Below are positions 26,296 through 35,517 of a DNA stretch of 64,000 nucleotides, piece by piece. The position numbers and the translations under genes are program-made. The DNA is from Mesorhizobium sp. B1-1-8. Its GTDB lineage: Bacteria > Pseudomonadota > Alphaproteobacteria > Rhizobiales > Rhizobiaceae. The number at the start of each line of letters is the position of its first letter. Positions within the stretch are counted from its first letter, which is position 1. The stretch lies in contig NZ_CP083957.1 in the NCBI RefSeq assembly GCF_006442795.2, forward strand, positions 1 through 64,000, read 5' to 3'. The notes below the pieces were generated by a model that worked only from the letters and a program-made list of their open reading frames with translations, had not been told where the DNA came from and made no database searches.

Positions 26296-27555
26296 TTATT
26301 GCAGCTTCGCCTGCAGCGCATTGACGTCATCCGTCGTCATCTCGCCGTCCGTCGTCACCTTGCCATCGACGATCTTCCAGAGCCTGAATGGGCCGGTGAT
26401 GTCGCCATACTTGTCGAATGCGACCGGACCGATGACGCCTTCGTAGCGGATCGATTTGCCCTCCTTGATCAAACCGAGCGCCTTGGCGAATTCCTGCTTG
26501 CCAGCAAAGATCGGCGTGCCGGCGGGATCGACCGCCTTGTACATGGCATCCTTGATCTTGGCGGGATCCTCGGAGCCGGCAATTGCGATGGCCAAGGCGA
26601 CGATGGCGCCGGCATCATAGGAACGGTCGGCCGCCGGGTTCGAGGGCTCAATTCCGGAGAACGCCTTGTAGTTCTTTGTGAAGTACTCGGTGGAGGCCGT
26701 CGGGCTGGTCCCCGAAGACGTGCCATAGGCATCCTTCAGGTAGTCGGCGCCGACCGACTCAATGAAATCAGGGCTGTTCATTCCATCATTGAGCAGGAAT
26801 TTCTGCACTCCGCCTTGCGAAATCCAGGTACGCGCAACAGTGGCGCCATCGACGGGCGTGCTGACCAGGTAAAGTCCGTCCGGCTCGCCGGCCATGGCGG
26901 CGGTGACCTCGGACGCATAGCTCGACTGCTTCTCGTTGTAAGGCGTGTCGGACACGATGGTGCCGCCGAGGGCTTTGTAGGCGCGCGAGAATTCGGCCAC
27001 CATGTTAACGCCGAAATCGTTGTTGACATGGATGACAGAAAGCTTCTTGAAACCCTTGTCGATGGCGTATTTGGCGGCCGCGACGCCCTGCAGCGCATCC
27101 GAGGTGATCGTACGGAAGAAGACGCCGTTGGTCTTGCCGTCGCGGCCGAGCGCGGTCAGCGTCGGCGACGACGATGCCGGCGAAACCTGGACGATCTTGG
27201 CCGGGGCGGTCACGGAGGTCAGGATCGGAATAGAGACGGATGAAATGATGCCGCCGATGATGACCGGAACTTTCTTGACCTGCACAAGCTGCGTCGCTGC
27301 GTCGACGGCGATGTTGCCCTGGCTTTGGCTGTCGCGCGTATCTGTGACGAGATCGCAGCCGCGCACGCCGCCGGCCTCATTGATGTCGCGGAAGGCCATT
27401 TCAACCGACTTGGCGCCGGCCTGGCCGTATTCGCCGGCCGGACCGGTCAGTTCCATGACAAGGCCAACGGTAATCTTGCAAGCGGCGGCCTGCGCGGCGC
27501 TGGCCATTGTCACGAGAGCGAGCGCGGTGGTGAGCTGGAGTATCGTCTTTCTCAT
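26296..27555 (-). CDS. Branched-chain-type ABC transporter, periplasmic binding protein (LivK-like)
   Basis: A 419-residue precursor with a signal peptide (RKTILQLTTALALVTMASA, AQAAA cleavage). The mature start CKITVGLVMELTGPAGEYGQ and GAKSVEMAFRDINEAGGVRG are the classical opening of type 1 periplasmic binding proteins, as is the later YDAGAIVALAIA. It should deliver its ligand to the LivHMGF components encoded divergently from 30.8 kb. It is the last gene of the leftward arm, after the NTF2-like gene (51-bp gap). Confidence 0.87.
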   Translation of the reverse strand: MRKTILQLTTALALVTMASAAQAAACKITVGLVMELTGPAGEYGQAGAKSVEMAFRDINEAGGVRGCDLVTDTRDSQSQGNIAVDAATQLVQVKKVPVIIGGIISSVSIPILTSVTAPAKIVQVSPASSSPTLTALGRDGKTNGVFFRTITSDALQGVAAAKYAIDKGFKKLSVIHVNNDFGVNMVAEFSRAYKALGGTIVSDTPYNEKQSSYASEVTAAMAGEPDGLYLVSTPVDGATVARTWISQGGVQKFLLNDGMNSPDFIESVGADYLKDAYGTSSGTSPTASTEYFTKNYKAFSGIEPSNPAADRSYDAGAIVALAIAIAGSEDPAKIKDAMYKAVDPAGTPIFAGKQEFAKALGLIKEGKSIRYEGVIGPVAFDKYGDITGPFRLWKIVDGKVTTDGEMTTDDVNALQAKLQ

Positions 27556-27606
27556 TGTTGTTCCCCTTTGAGTTTCACGATTTAGTATCTGACCTACGGA
27601 GCCTGT

Positions 27607-28038
27607 TCAGCATTCCGGCACTTGCAGCCAGGTTTCATGCAGATGCCGCCATTCGACGCCGTTGGGCGCCGATGAACTGGTGGTAAAGACGGCGCTGGAG
27701 CGGCGGCGGCTGCGCTGGCCGTCTCGCAACTGCGCCTCGACGTAGAAGACAACGATCGTATCCATGTTGTGCCAGCCGAGCCGGATATCCTCGATCCAAA
27801 CAGCAAAACCCTCGTCGCAGGAGGCGCGGCTCGAGCGGATATGATCGAGGACCGTATCGCGATCAAGCACCTTGCCGTCCGGCGCCACCATGGCGAAGCC
27901 TTCGCCCATGGCGGCTTCGAAGCGGCTGAACTCGGCCTTGGCGGCACGCCCCGCGACAAACCAGTCGACCAAGAAGCGATGCAGGTCGACGATCTCGGCA
28001 CTGGCCTTTGAAAAAAGCGTCGTGTTGATGGCGCTCAT
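27607..28038 (-). CDS. NTF2-like (DUF4440) protein
   Basis: A 143-residue protein with the SnoaL/NTF2 arrangement: two N-terminal helices (VDLHRFLVDWFVAG), then EAAMGEGFAMVAPDGKVLDR and the HLHETWLQVPEC ending, where the conserved W-x-I/H-x-H-x-T strand is present as WRHLHETW. It overlaps the upstream aldo/keto reductase stop by four bases. It may hydrate or isomerise the product of the reductase, but this is only inferred from context. Confidence 0.72.
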   Translation of the reverse strand: MSAINTTLFSKASAEIVDLHRFLVDWFVAGRAAKAEFSRFEAAMGEGFAMVAPDGKVLDRDTVLDHIRSSRASCDEGFAVWIEDIRLGWHNMDTIVVFYVEAQLRDGQRSRRRSSAVFTTSSSAPNGVEWRHLHETWLQVPEC

Positions 28039-29090
28039 ATGCGGCCGGCGTTCAGATTATAGTGCATGATCGAACCGTGACGGCCATGGCGGTCGCGCTC
28101 CAGCGTATAGACATCGCCCTCGGGTCCCCGGCTTTGCGCAATCCAGACGGCGATCCTACCGCGGTCCTCGGCATCGAGCTCGACGTCCGCGATTTTTGCA
28201 TTGGCTAACGCATGGGCCTGGTTGCGGGCGCCGACGATGACGCCGGCCACTTGCGGCTGCTCCAGCACCCAAGCGCTGGCGATGGTGGCGATGTCGAGGC
28301 CGTGGCGATCGCCGACGGCCTTCAGTGCCTGAAGCAACTGCTGGAACAGGTCCCAGCCGCCGAAATCATCGATGATCAGCTTGTATTTGACCAGCGAGCG
28401 GTTTTCGAGTGGTGCGGCGGGTTCGGCCACGCCAAGCCACTTCTCGCTGAGAAAGCCGCCTGCCACCGACCCGTAGCAGAGGAAGCTGACGCCCTTCTTC
28501 TGTGCCAGCGCGGCGAGGCTGTGTGCCGGGCGCTGATCGAGCACGGAATATTGCAGTTGTTGGCTGACCAGCGAGATGCCGGCGGCCAGGATTTCGGCGA
28601 GCCGCGGCGTGTCGAAATTGGTGGTGCCGAGGTTGCGCACCTTGCCCTCGCGCCGAAGCTCGTCGAGCCAGCCCATCGCTTCGACGTAGCCAGCCTGCGC
28701 ATAGTCCCACCAATGAAACTGCACGAGATCGAGCCGCTCGGTCTTCAGCCGGCGCAGCGATTGATCGACGATGCCTCTGATGTAGTCGCGGCTGATGGTG
28801 GCCAGCCGTTCGAGGTCAGGTACCAGCTTGGTATGCACCTTCATTCTGGCGGCGGCGTCGAGCCCGTGCTCGTTGGCCAGCCGCAGTCGGGTGGCGCCGA
28901 GCAATTCCTCGACGCCGGTGTAGATGTCGGCGCAATCATAGGTCCAGATGCCGGCGTCGAAAGTGGCAAGCAGGTCGCAAACCGCTTGGCTGCGATCGAC
29001 GGCGCCATGGCCGCCGGCGAGTTGCCAGCCGCCGCGGATGACGCGCGAGATCGTGTAGCCAGGGCCGAGCTCGAAGGTCTTGGCGCTCAT
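28035..29090 (-). CDS. Aldo/keto reductase
   Basis: A 351-residue AKR TIM-barrel from the ATG at 29090, which overlaps the upstream gene stop by four bases (ATGA). Features include GGWQLAGGHG near the N-terminus and WTYDCADIYTGVEELLG, carrying the Asp and Tyr of the catalytic tetrad (D-x-x-D-x-Y). VHTKLV supplies the Lys, FHWWDY the His position, and VIVGARNQAHALAN the NADPH-binding end. The family reduces carbonyls or oxidises sugars and polyols with NAD(P). It is coupled to an NTF2-like and a TIGR04076 gene, suggesting a specific catabolic pathway. Confidence 0.83.
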   Translation of the reverse strand: MSAKTFELGPGYTISRVIRGGWQLAGGHGAVDRSQAVCDLLATFDAGIWTYDCADIYTGVEELLGATRLRLANEHGLDAAARMKVHTKLVPDLERLATISRDYIRGIVDQSLRRLKTERLDLVQFHWWDYAQAGYVEAMGWLDELRREGKVRNLGTTNFDTPRLAEILAAGISLVSQQLQYSVLDQRPAHSLAALAQKKGVSFLCYGSVAGGFLSEKWLGVAEPAAPLENRSLVKYKLIIDDFGGWDLFQQLLQALKAVGDRHGLDIATIASAWVLEQPQVAGVIVGARNQAHALANAKIADVELDAEDRGRIAVWIAQSRGPEGDVYTLERDRHGRHGSIMHYNLNAGRI

Positions 29091-29440
29091 GCCGGGTCGT
29101 TCTCCTTGGGCAGCGGCACGGCCGTGGTTTCGGCATGGCTGAACCGCCGCTTGGCCAACCTGACGATCCGCAGCCTGCTGGCGCAATTGGGATCGGGACA
29201 GGCGATCTCTGCGTCCGAGGTCATCCAGTCATTCTCGTGCGTCGGGCGCTGTTTTGCGGCCAGCAGCGGCAGCACGCAGGCGAGCGAATAAATCGAAAAG
29301 CCCTGCCCGGCCGGCATAGACAGCATCTCGCCCTTGAGCTCGAAATAATCGCCGGCCTTGGCACCGCAGTAGATGGGCTTGCCCTCGGGGACGACGGCCT
29401 CGACGCGAAGATCGAAGAGCTCGAAACTGTCGTCAGCCAT
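29087..29440 (-). CDS. TIGR04076-family protein
   Basis: A 117-residue protein from the ATG at 29440. The pattern FELFDLRVEAVVPEGKPIYC, then AGDYFELKGEMLSMPAGQGF, YSLACVLPLLAAKQR, NDWMTSDAEIACPDP and RLRIVRL matches the TIGR04076 family, which has conserved cysteines and no known function. The start overlaps the stop of the DUF3830 gene by 8 bp, and its stop overlaps the reductase start by four bases, so the whole leftward set appears translationally coupled. Confidence 0.72.
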   Translation of the reverse strand: MADDSFELFDLRVEAVVPEGKPIYCGAKAGDYFELKGEMLSMPAGQGFSIYSLACVLPLLAAKQRPTHENDWMTSDAEIACPDPNCASRLRIVRLAKRRFSHAETTAVPLPKENDPA

Positions 29441-29924
29441 GTCGGGCCTCCACCAGGCTGAAAGTGACATCGCAGGCGCCGTTGCGGCGGATAACGGCGC
29501 ATGCGGCTGCGAACCGTTCGCGCTCCTCGGCAATAACCTGCGCCACCACGCTGCCGGCCAGCCAACCGATCGGGAACAGAAGCCGCGCCCCCTGCCCATA
29601 GAACAGGCCGATATCGAAGATGGCATTGGGGTTGCCACCCCACATGCGCGGCGGGACGTAGGACAGTACGATATCGCCGGGCTGCGGGGTAAGGGTGGCG
29701 TTTTCGGCCGGCAACGGCTGCGCGTAGGCATGCCCCTCGAGATCGGCAGCGGGAACCGGACAGGAAATCTCAGGTCCCGTCCACATGGCGTGGATGGCGG
29801 GAACGACGCGTGGCGCGGCTAGATACGCCATGAGAAAGGCGGCGTTTTGCGGCGCCTTTGCGGGCAGCAGCAGCGCCGTGACGGCAAGCTTCGAGCGCGG
29901 TTCGGTGATCCGGATGGATGTCAC
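29433..29924 (-). CDS. DUF3830-family protein (cyclophilin-like fold)
   Basis: About 163 residues from a GTG at 29924 that overlaps the GntR stop in a GTGA coupling; the longer open frame upstream would run inside the GntR gene and is rejected. The features LAAPRVVPAIHAMWTGPEIS and GDIVLSYVPPRMWGGN, then NAIFDIGLFYG are the DUF3830 signature. The family adopts a cyclophilin-like barrel and is found with catabolic genes; its activity is unknown. Confidence 0.7.
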   Translation of the reverse strand: MTSIRITEPRSKLAVTALLLPAKAPQNAAFLMAYLAAPRVVPAIHAMWTGPEISCPVPAADLEGHAYAQPLPAENATLTPQPGDIVLSYVPPRMWGGNPNAIFDIGLFYGQGARLLFPIGWLAGSVVAQVIAEERERFAAACAVIRRNGACDVTFSLVEARHG

Positions 29925-30655
29925 GTCTGGTCTTTCCCAGCCGCGGATTGCAGCTTGCTGCGCAGGAAGGTGAAGGGCCGGCTGATGTCGGCGACCAGCG
30001 ACTCGCGCGCCACCTGCGCATCCTGCCTGGCCAGCGCCTCGACGATGCGGCGGTGATAGTGGGCGGTGTCGACCTCGCCGGCTTCCGAAAAGGCATAAAT
30101 AGCAACGCGGATGCAAGGACCTGATTGCAACCACAGGCTCTCGATCATCGGGATCAGCACGGGCGAGCCGCAGCAGCGATAGATCTCGAAATGAAAGCTC
30201 TGGTTGAGCGTCACTTCGCGGTCGACATCCTTCTTGTGCTTCAGCGCGCGCATCTCGTCCCATTCGCCCAGGATAGCCTCGATCCTGGTGTTTTGGCTCG
30301 GCCCCATGCGAGCGGCCGCCAGCGCGATCGCTTCGCCCTCGATCAGGATGCGGGCACGCAAGAGATCGTCGAGGCGATCCAGCGTGATCGGCGGCACGCG
30401 CACCGAACGGTTGGGGAGTGCCTCCAGCGCCTTCTCCGTGATCAGCCGCCCGAGCGCCTCGCGCACCGGCATGGTCGAGGTGACCAGCGCATCGGCCAGA
30501 CCGCGGATGGTCAGCACCTGGCTCGGTTCGAACAGGCCCCCGATCAGAGCACGGCGCAGCTCGGAATAGACGCGATCCTGCACCGTTTCGCGGCCGACTG
30601 GAGCGAGCTGGGCCGCTATCGCGTCTTTGTTTTTTGCGATGACAGCTTTTTGCAT
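29921..30655 (-). CDS. GntR-family (FadR/FCD) transcriptional regulator
   Basis: A 244-residue repressor: an N-terminal winged helix (VYSELRRALIGGLFEPSQVL, then IRGLADALVTSTMPVREALG) and a C-terminal all-helical FCD-type ligand domain beginning at about residue 90. It is divergent from livG across a 126-bp region that contains a TGTGATCACA palindrome, its likely operator. It is the first gene of the leftward arm and probably senses the transported substrate or a breakdown product. Confidence 0.85.
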   Translation of the reverse strand: MQKAVIAKNKDAIAAQLAPVGRETVQDRVYSELRRALIGGLFEPSQVLTIRGLADALVTSTMPVREALGRLITEKALEALPNRSVRVPPITLDRLDDLLRARILIEGEAIALAAARMGPSQNTRIEAILGEWDEMRALKHKKDVDREVTLNQSFHFEIYRCCGSPVLIPMIESLWLQSGPCIRVAIYAFSEAGEVDTAHYHRRIVEALARQDAQVARESLVADISRPFTFLRSKLQSAAGKDQT

Positions 30656-30723
30656 GGAGTTCCGTCTTGGCCGGGTTTCGGCTTGCGGAAGAAATTAAAG
30701 CCGAATAGCGTGATCAAAGCAAG

Positions 30724-30733
30724 TGTGATCACA
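30724..30733. promoter_or_regulatory. Candidate GntR operator
   Basis: The perfect palindrome TGTGATCACA lies in the divergent spacer. A second GTGATCA half-match occurs 17 bp to the left (GCGTGATCAAAG, about 30705-30716). Position and the GT...AC form fit FadR-subfamily operators; this is inference. Confidence 0.45.
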
Positions 30734-30781
30734 AATCAGGATCGGGAAGGCGGCAATGAACGTTTTTGGCCAGGAGGTCTG

Positions 30782-31582
30782 ATGAGCGAGGCAGCCGGAC
30801 GGCCCCGGCGGGAGATCCTTGCGCCGGTCCTGACGGCAAGGAACGTAATCCGGCGCTTCGGCGGCCTTGTTGCCGTCAACGACGTTTCGTTCGACGTCAA
30901 AGCAGGCGAAATCCTCGGCCTGATTGGGCCCAACGGAGCGGGCAAGACGACCATGTTCGACCTGCTCGCCGGCAGCATCCTGCCTTCCAGCGGCGACATT
31001 CTGCTCAACGGCACGCGCATTTCCGGCGAAGCCGCCCATCTGCGCATCGGTCGCGGGCTCGGCCGCACTTTCCAGATCCCGCGCCCGCTCCCCAATCTGA
31101 CGCTGATCGAAAACGTCATGCTGGCGGCGCAGGGCCAGGCCGGCGAAAGACTGCTGGCCAACTTCCTCACGCCCTGGCGGGTAGCGGCGCAGGAGACAAC
31201 AGCCCGGGCCAAGGCGCTCGAACTGCTGGAGCTCGTCACCCTCATCCACCTTGCGCATGAGCCGGCGCGCGTGCTTTCAGGCGGCCAGCGCAAACTGCTC
31301 GAGCTTGCCCGCGTCATGATGGCCAACCCGGCGATCATCCTGCTCGATGAACCGGCGGCCGGCGTCAACGCTACGCTTCTGGAAGTCATCATCGACCGCA
31401 TCCGCGATATCAATGCAGGCGGCATCACCTTCCTCCTGATCGAGCACAACATCGACATGGTGACGCGGCTCTGCCACCGCGTCCTGGTGATGGCGGGCGG
31501 GCGGTTGCTGAGCGAAGGAACGGCGGAAGAAGTCGGCCGCGATCCCCGCGTCATCGAGGCCTATCTCGGAGGCGCCGCATGA
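30782..31582 (+). CDS. Branched-chain-type ABC transporter ATPase (LivG-like)
   Basis: A 266-residue ATPase from the ATG at 30782, just after AGGAGGTCTG; the open frame extending further upstream is read-through of the antisense regulator region. Walker A is GPNGAGKTT, the signature LSGGQRKL and Walker B IILLDEPAAGVN, with the LivG-type insertion between them. It overlaps livF by four bases. Confidence 0.88.
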   Translation: MSEAAGRPRREILAPVLTARNVIRRFGGLVAVNDVSFDVKAGEILGLIGPNGAGKTTMFDLLAGSILPSSGDILLNGTRISGEAAHLRIGRGLGRTFQIPRPLPNLTLIENVMLAAQGQAGERLLANFLTPWRVAAQETTARAKALELLELVTLIHLAHEPARVLSGGQRKLLELARVMMANPAIILLDEPAAGVNATLLEVIIDRIRDINAGGITFLLIEHNIDMVTRLCHRVLVMAGGRLLSEGTAEEVGRDPRVIEAYLGGAA

Positions 31583-32325
31583 GCGAGACCGTCCTCGATG
31601 TACGTAATCTCGAAGCCGGTTACGAACCCGGTGTGCCGATCGTGCGCGGTGCCTCGATCACCGTCGGCAAGGGTGAGATCGTCGTCGTGCTTGGCCCCAA
31701 TGGCGCCGGCAAGTCGAGCTTCATAAAGGCGATCGCCGGACTTGTTCCAATCACCGGCGGCACAGTGTTCCTGGACGGCAACGACATCACCGCGGCACCT
31801 GCTCACATCATGGTCCGGCTTGGCCTCGCTTTCGTGCCGCAGACGGAGAACATCTTTCCGCTGATGTCGGTCGAGGACAATCTCAAGGTCGCCTGCGGCA
31901 TTCTCGACCGCCGCGAAATCCCTGTCCGGATCGAGCAGATGTATGGCGCCTTTCCCGACCTCACCCGCCAGCGTCATGCGCCCGCCGGCAATCTGTCGGG
32001 AGGCCAACGGCAGATGCTGGCCGTTGCGCGGGCGCTAATCGTACACCCCAAGGTGCTGGTGCTGGACGAGCCGTCGGCCGGTCTGTCGCCGAAATTCGTC
32101 TCGATGGTGTTCGAGATGCTGGCCGGCATCCGCAAGTCCGGTGTCACCATCCTGCTGGTCGAACAGAACGCCAGGGCAGCCCTTGCCATCGGCGACCGCG
32201 CCTATGTGCTGGTCGAGGGCAAGGATCGGCACGAGGGCATCGCCTCCGAACTGTGGAACGACCCGGTCGTGGCCGAACTCTATCTCGGTCAGCGCCCCCA
32301 GCATCAAAAGGGTGGCGCGGCATGA
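31579..32325 (+). CDS. Branched-chain-type ABC transporter ATPase (LivF-like)
   Basis: A 248-residue ATPase: Walker A GPNGAGKSS, signature LSGGQRQM, Walker B VLVLDEPSAGLSP and H-loop VEQNAR (Glu-Gln-Asn instead of His, normal for LivF). It is coupled to livG and livH by ATGA overlaps, so it is the second ATPase of the heterodimer. Confidence 0.88.
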   Translation: MSETVLDVRNLEAGYEPGVPIVRGASITVGKGEIVVVLGPNGAGKSSFIKAIAGLVPITGGTVFLDGNDITAAPAHIMVRLGLAFVPQTENIFPLMSVEDNLKVACGILDRREIPVRIEQMYGAFPDLTRQRHAPAGNLSGGQRQMLAVARALIVHPKVLVLDEPSAGLSPKFVSMVFEMLAGIRKSGVTILLVEQNARAALAIGDRAYVLVEGKDRHEGIASELWNDPVVAELYLGQRPQHQKGGAA

Positions 32326-33230
32326 GCCTGCAATTCATCGTCGACGGATTGCTGACCGGCTCGATGATCGGCCTTGGCGCCATCGGCGTGACGCTCACCT
32401 ATTCGATCCTGCGCTTCTCGAACTTCGCCCATGGCGACTTCATGGCCTGGGGGACCTATGCCACGCTCGCGGTGGTCAGCGCCATTGGCGCGATGTTCGG
32501 CAAGGTAGCGCCGATCGCACCACTGTCCTTCGGCTGGCCGCTTTTTATTGCCCTGGTGGCCGGCATGGGCTTTACCGCACTGCTGGCGCTGCTGCTCGAC
32601 AAGGTGCTGTTTTCGCGGCTGCGCTCGCAAGGCCAGGCGATCATCGTGGTGATGGCGAGCTTCGGCGCCTCCATGGCGCTGCGAAGCCTGTTGGAATTCA
32701 CCTTCACCTCACGGCCGACCTATTTCAGCCGGGCCATCCAGATAGCCATGCCGGTCGGCTTCGGCGTTCGCATCACGCCCGATCAGATCGCCTTGCTGCT
32801 GCTGACCGCCGTCCTCGTGCTCGGCGTTCATCTGTTGATGACGCGCACGCAGACCGGCCGCTCGATGCAGGCCTTGAGCCAGAACGCGGCATTGGCGCGC
32901 ATCGTCGGTATCGACGTCGCCAAGGTGGTGCGCGTCACCTGGATTATCGGCGGGGCGCTTGCCTGCGTTGCCGGCGTGATGATCGGCATTCTGGTGCAGA
33001 TCCGGCCCTTCATGGGCTTCGACATGCTGCTGCCGATGTTCGCCGCCGCCATCCTCGGCGGCATCGGCAGCATCCCGGGCGCGGTGCTCGGCGGCCTGAT
33101 CATTGGGCTCGCCGAGGCCGGCGCCGTGCAATTGGTCGGCGCCGAATGGCGCGCCGCCGTCTCCTTCATCATCCTGATGGCGGTGCTGTTCGTGCGACCG
33201 GCCGGCCTGTTCGGAGTTCGACAGCGATGA
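32322..33230 (+). CDS. Branched-chain-type ABC transporter permease (LivH-like)
   Basis: A 302-residue membrane protein beginning SLQFIVDGLLTGSMIGLGAI. The LivH signature TYSILRFSNFAHGDFMAWGT is present, as is the C-terminal AAILGGIGSIPGAVLGGLII motif. About eight helices. The start at 32322 overlaps the livF stop. Confidence 0.87.
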   Translation: MSLQFIVDGLLTGSMIGLGAIGVTLTYSILRFSNFAHGDFMAWGTYATLAVVSAIGAMFGKVAPIAPLSFGWPLFIALVAGMGFTALLALLLDKVLFSRLRSQGQAIIVVMASFGASMALRSLLEFTFTSRPTYFSRAIQIAMPVGFGVRITPDQIALLLLTAVLVLGVHLLMTRTQTGRSMQALSQNAALARIVGIDVAKVVRVTWIIGGALACVAGVMIGILVQIRPFMGFDMLLPMFAAAILGGIGSIPGAVLGGLIIGLAEAGAVQLVGAEWRAAVSFIILMAVLFVRPAGLFGVRQR

Positions 33231-34207
33231 TCGATCTCATCGGCTACGGTGCCTTCTTCCTGACAACCGCGCTGATCTTCTCGCTGATAACGCTTGGGCT
33301 CAATTTGCAGTGGGGGCTGACCGGCCTGTTCAATGTCGGGCTCGCCGGCTTCGTCGCGATCGGTGCCTACACCTCGGCGCTGCTGACCACGCCGGACGAC
33401 GCCGCCAGGCTGGGCGGCTTCGGCCTGCCGATCCTTGTCGGCTGGCTGGGCGCCATGACCGTCGGCGGTATTGCCGCGGCGCTCACCGGCATGGCGACGC
33501 TGCGTCTCAGGGCCGACTATCTGGCGATCACCACATTCGGCGTTGCCGTGGTCGTGCAACTGGTCGCGCTCAACGCGCAGAATTTGACCGGCGGGCCGTT
33601 CGGCATCGGTTTCATCCCGCGCCCCTTCGGCGGTCTGGCCGAGACGCCGCTGCTGTTCAACCTGTCGAACCTGGCGGTCGTCTCAGCTGTCACCCTGATC
33701 GCCTACCTTGCCTTGGAGCACCTTTCGCGCAGTCCCTGGGGCCGCGTGCTCAAGGCGCTGCGGGAGGATGAAGGGGCGGCGATTTCGCTCGGCAAGAGCG
33801 CGCGTTTCTATCGCGTCCAGGCCTTTGCCGTCGGCGGCGCCATCATGGCGCTGGCCGGCGCATTGCAGGCGCATTTCACAGGCTTCATTGCCCCGGACAA
33901 TTATTTGCCCGTCCTGACCTTCCAGGTCTGGGTGATGCTGATCGTCGGCGGCTCCGGCAGCAATCAGGGCGCCATCATCGGCAGCATACTGGTCTGGGCG
34001 ATCTGGGCCGGATCGGGCACGCTGACCAGCGTATTGTTTTCGCCCGAGCAGCAGGCACGCGCCGCCTCGCTGCAGATCGTCGCCATCGGCGTCATGCTTT
34101 GCATCATCCTGCTGATCCGCCCAAACGGACTGTTCGGCGACCGGCCGCGGCGGGTTCGTTTTGGCAAGCGGGCCAAATCAGCCACCGGTGAAAGCGGTTC
34201 CGGATGA
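33227..34207 (+). CDS. Branched-chain-type ABC transporter permease (LivM-like)
   Basis: A 326-residue membrane protein from the ATG at 33227, coupled to livH. It shows LNLQWGLTGLFNVGLAGFVA, LRLRADYLAITTFGVAVVVQ and IVGGSGSNQGAIIGSILVWA, the typical LivM blocks. A much longer open frame in this phase begins inside livF and is not a gene. Confidence 0.87.
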   Translation: MIDLIGYGAFFLTTALIFSLITLGLNLQWGLTGLFNVGLAGFVAIGAYTSALLTTPDDAARLGGFGLPILVGWLGAMTVGGIAAALTGMATLRLRADYLAITTFGVAVVVQLVALNAQNLTGGPFGIGFIPRPFGGLAETPLLFNLSNLAVVSAVTLIAYLALEHLSRSPWGRVLKALREDEGAAISLGKSARFYRVQAFAVGGAIMALAGALQAHFTGFIAPDNYLPVLTFQVWVMLIVGGSGSNQGAIIGSILVWAIWAGSGTLTSVLFSPEQQARAASLQIVAIGVMLCIILLIRPNGLFGDRPRRVRFGKRAKSATGESGSG

Positions 34208-35517
34208 TCAACGCGATGGTCCATAAGAACGCGCATGGCGCTTCGCTCTGGCATGCCGTCAGGGGCGATCGCCCAGAACGGCCGGCGCTGCAAGATCGCC
34301 TCCATGTCGACCTCGCCATCGTAGGCGGCGGTTTTACTGGTCTGTCGAGCGCGCTGCACGCTGCTGAGAAAGCGCTTTGTGTCGCCGTTCTCGAAGCCGA
34401 AATCATCGCCTGGGGCGCGACCGGCAGGAATGCCGGTTTCGTCGTGCCGAACTTCGCCAGGAAGGACCCTGACAGCATCCTTGCGCAACTCGGGCCGGAG
34501 CGCGGCGGCAGGCTGATCGATTTCGCCGCCGGCAGCGCCGACCTCGTCTTCAGCCTCATCCGGCGGCATGGCATCGACTGCGACGCAATGCAGAACGGAT
34601 GGATCCAGCCGGCGCACTCGCCCGCCGCCCTGGAGAAGGTAAAATCACGCGCAGGGCAATGGGCGCGGCATGGCCGGCCTGTCGTCACCCTGGATCGGCG
34701 GCAGGTCGAAACGATGACGGGTGCGCGCGGCTATACCGGTGGGTGGATGGACCGTTCGGGTGGCCTCCTCAATCCCGTCGCCTACGCACTCGGATTAGCC
34801 GATGCGGCGGAAAAGGCCGGCGGGCGAATTTTCGAGCGGACACCTGTCACGTCGGTAGATCGCATATCCGACGGCTGGGCCCTAAAAACGCCGTCGGGTT
34901 CGGTGCACGCGCAAAAGGTGCTGCTTGCCACCAACGCGTATGGCGGGTCGCTCAATCCGGTGCTGCAGCGAACTTATTTGCCTTTGAAGGTTTTCCAGAT
35001 TGCCACGGACCCGCTCCCGCCGGAAATCCGCACGCGTCTACTTCCCGGCGGTCAAGGCGCCGGTGACACCAGGCGCAATCTCTTCACCTTCCGCTTCGAT
35101 GCCGACAATCGGCTGATCAGCGGCGGCATGCATATTTTCGGACCAGGCGCCGATGCGCGGGTGCCACAAGCCATCTGGCGGCGGCTTGCCCGGTATCTCA
35201 ATCTCCCCGATCTGCCGCCCCTTGCCTTCAGCTGGTCGGGGATGGCTGCGGTCGATCCGGATTTCCTGCCGCGCCTCGTCGATCTCGGGCCAGGCTTGAT
35301 CGCCGGCTTTGCCTGCAACGGCCGCGGCATCGCCATGACCACAGCGATGGGCAAGACGCTTGCGGACTGGGCAAGCGGGACAGATATCCAAGACTTGCCG
35401 CTTCCCTTCGGTCCGCTCTCGCCGATCCCGCTGCACGGCCTCATCCGATATGCTCCCAACATGCTGCTCCCCTGGAGCATGCTGCGCGACCGCCTGGAGG
35501 CCTCGGAAACCCCGTAA
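34204..35517 (+). CDS. FAD-dependent amine/amino-acid oxidoreductase (DAO family)
   Basis: A 437-residue flavoenzyme overlapping livM by four bases. The Rossmann dinucleotide motif is VDLAIVGGGFTGLSSALHAA, and the second FAD region includes GATGRNAGF. The C-terminal block GFACNGRGIAMTTAMGKTLA is typical of glycine oxidase/PuuB-type enzymes such as gamma-glutamylputrescine oxidase. It probably oxidises the substrate (an amine or N-methylated compound) brought in by the transporter. The substrate is not deducible. Confidence 0.82.
   Translation: MINAMVHKNAHGASLWHAVRGDRPERPALQDRLHVDLAIVGGGFTGLSSALHAAEKALCVAVLEAEIIAWGATGRNAGFVVPNFARKDPDSILAQLGPERGGRLIDFAAGSADLVFSLIRRHGIDCDAMQNGWIQPAHSPAALEKVKSRAGQWARHGRPVVTLDRRQVETMTGARGYTGGWMDRSGGLLNPVAYALGLADAAEKAGGRIFERTPVTSVDRISDGWALKTPSGSVHAQKVLLATNAYGGSLNPVLQRTYLPLKVFQIATDPLPPEIRTRLLPGGQGAGDTRRNLFTFRFDADNRLISGGMHIFGPGADARVPQAIWRRLARYLNLPDLPPLAFSWSGMAAVDPDFLPRLVDLGPGLIAGFACNGRGIAMTTAMGKTLADWASGTDIQDLPLPFGPLSPIPLHGLIRYAPNMLLPWSMLRDRLEASETP

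Noticed and set aside
26023..27243. 406-codon frame antisense to the livK-like gene
   Set aside because: It is the mirror of a high-GC coding region; it has no family features and the opposite strand encodes a clear binding protein.
28212..29291. 359-codon frame antisense to the aldo/keto reductase
   Set aside because: Shadow of the real reductase on the minus strand; no ribosome-binding site or domain.
32141..33226. Very long frame running from inside livF through livH into livM
   Set aside because: Only the part from 33227 has LivM similarity and a coupled start; the earlier part is out-of-frame reading of livF/livH.
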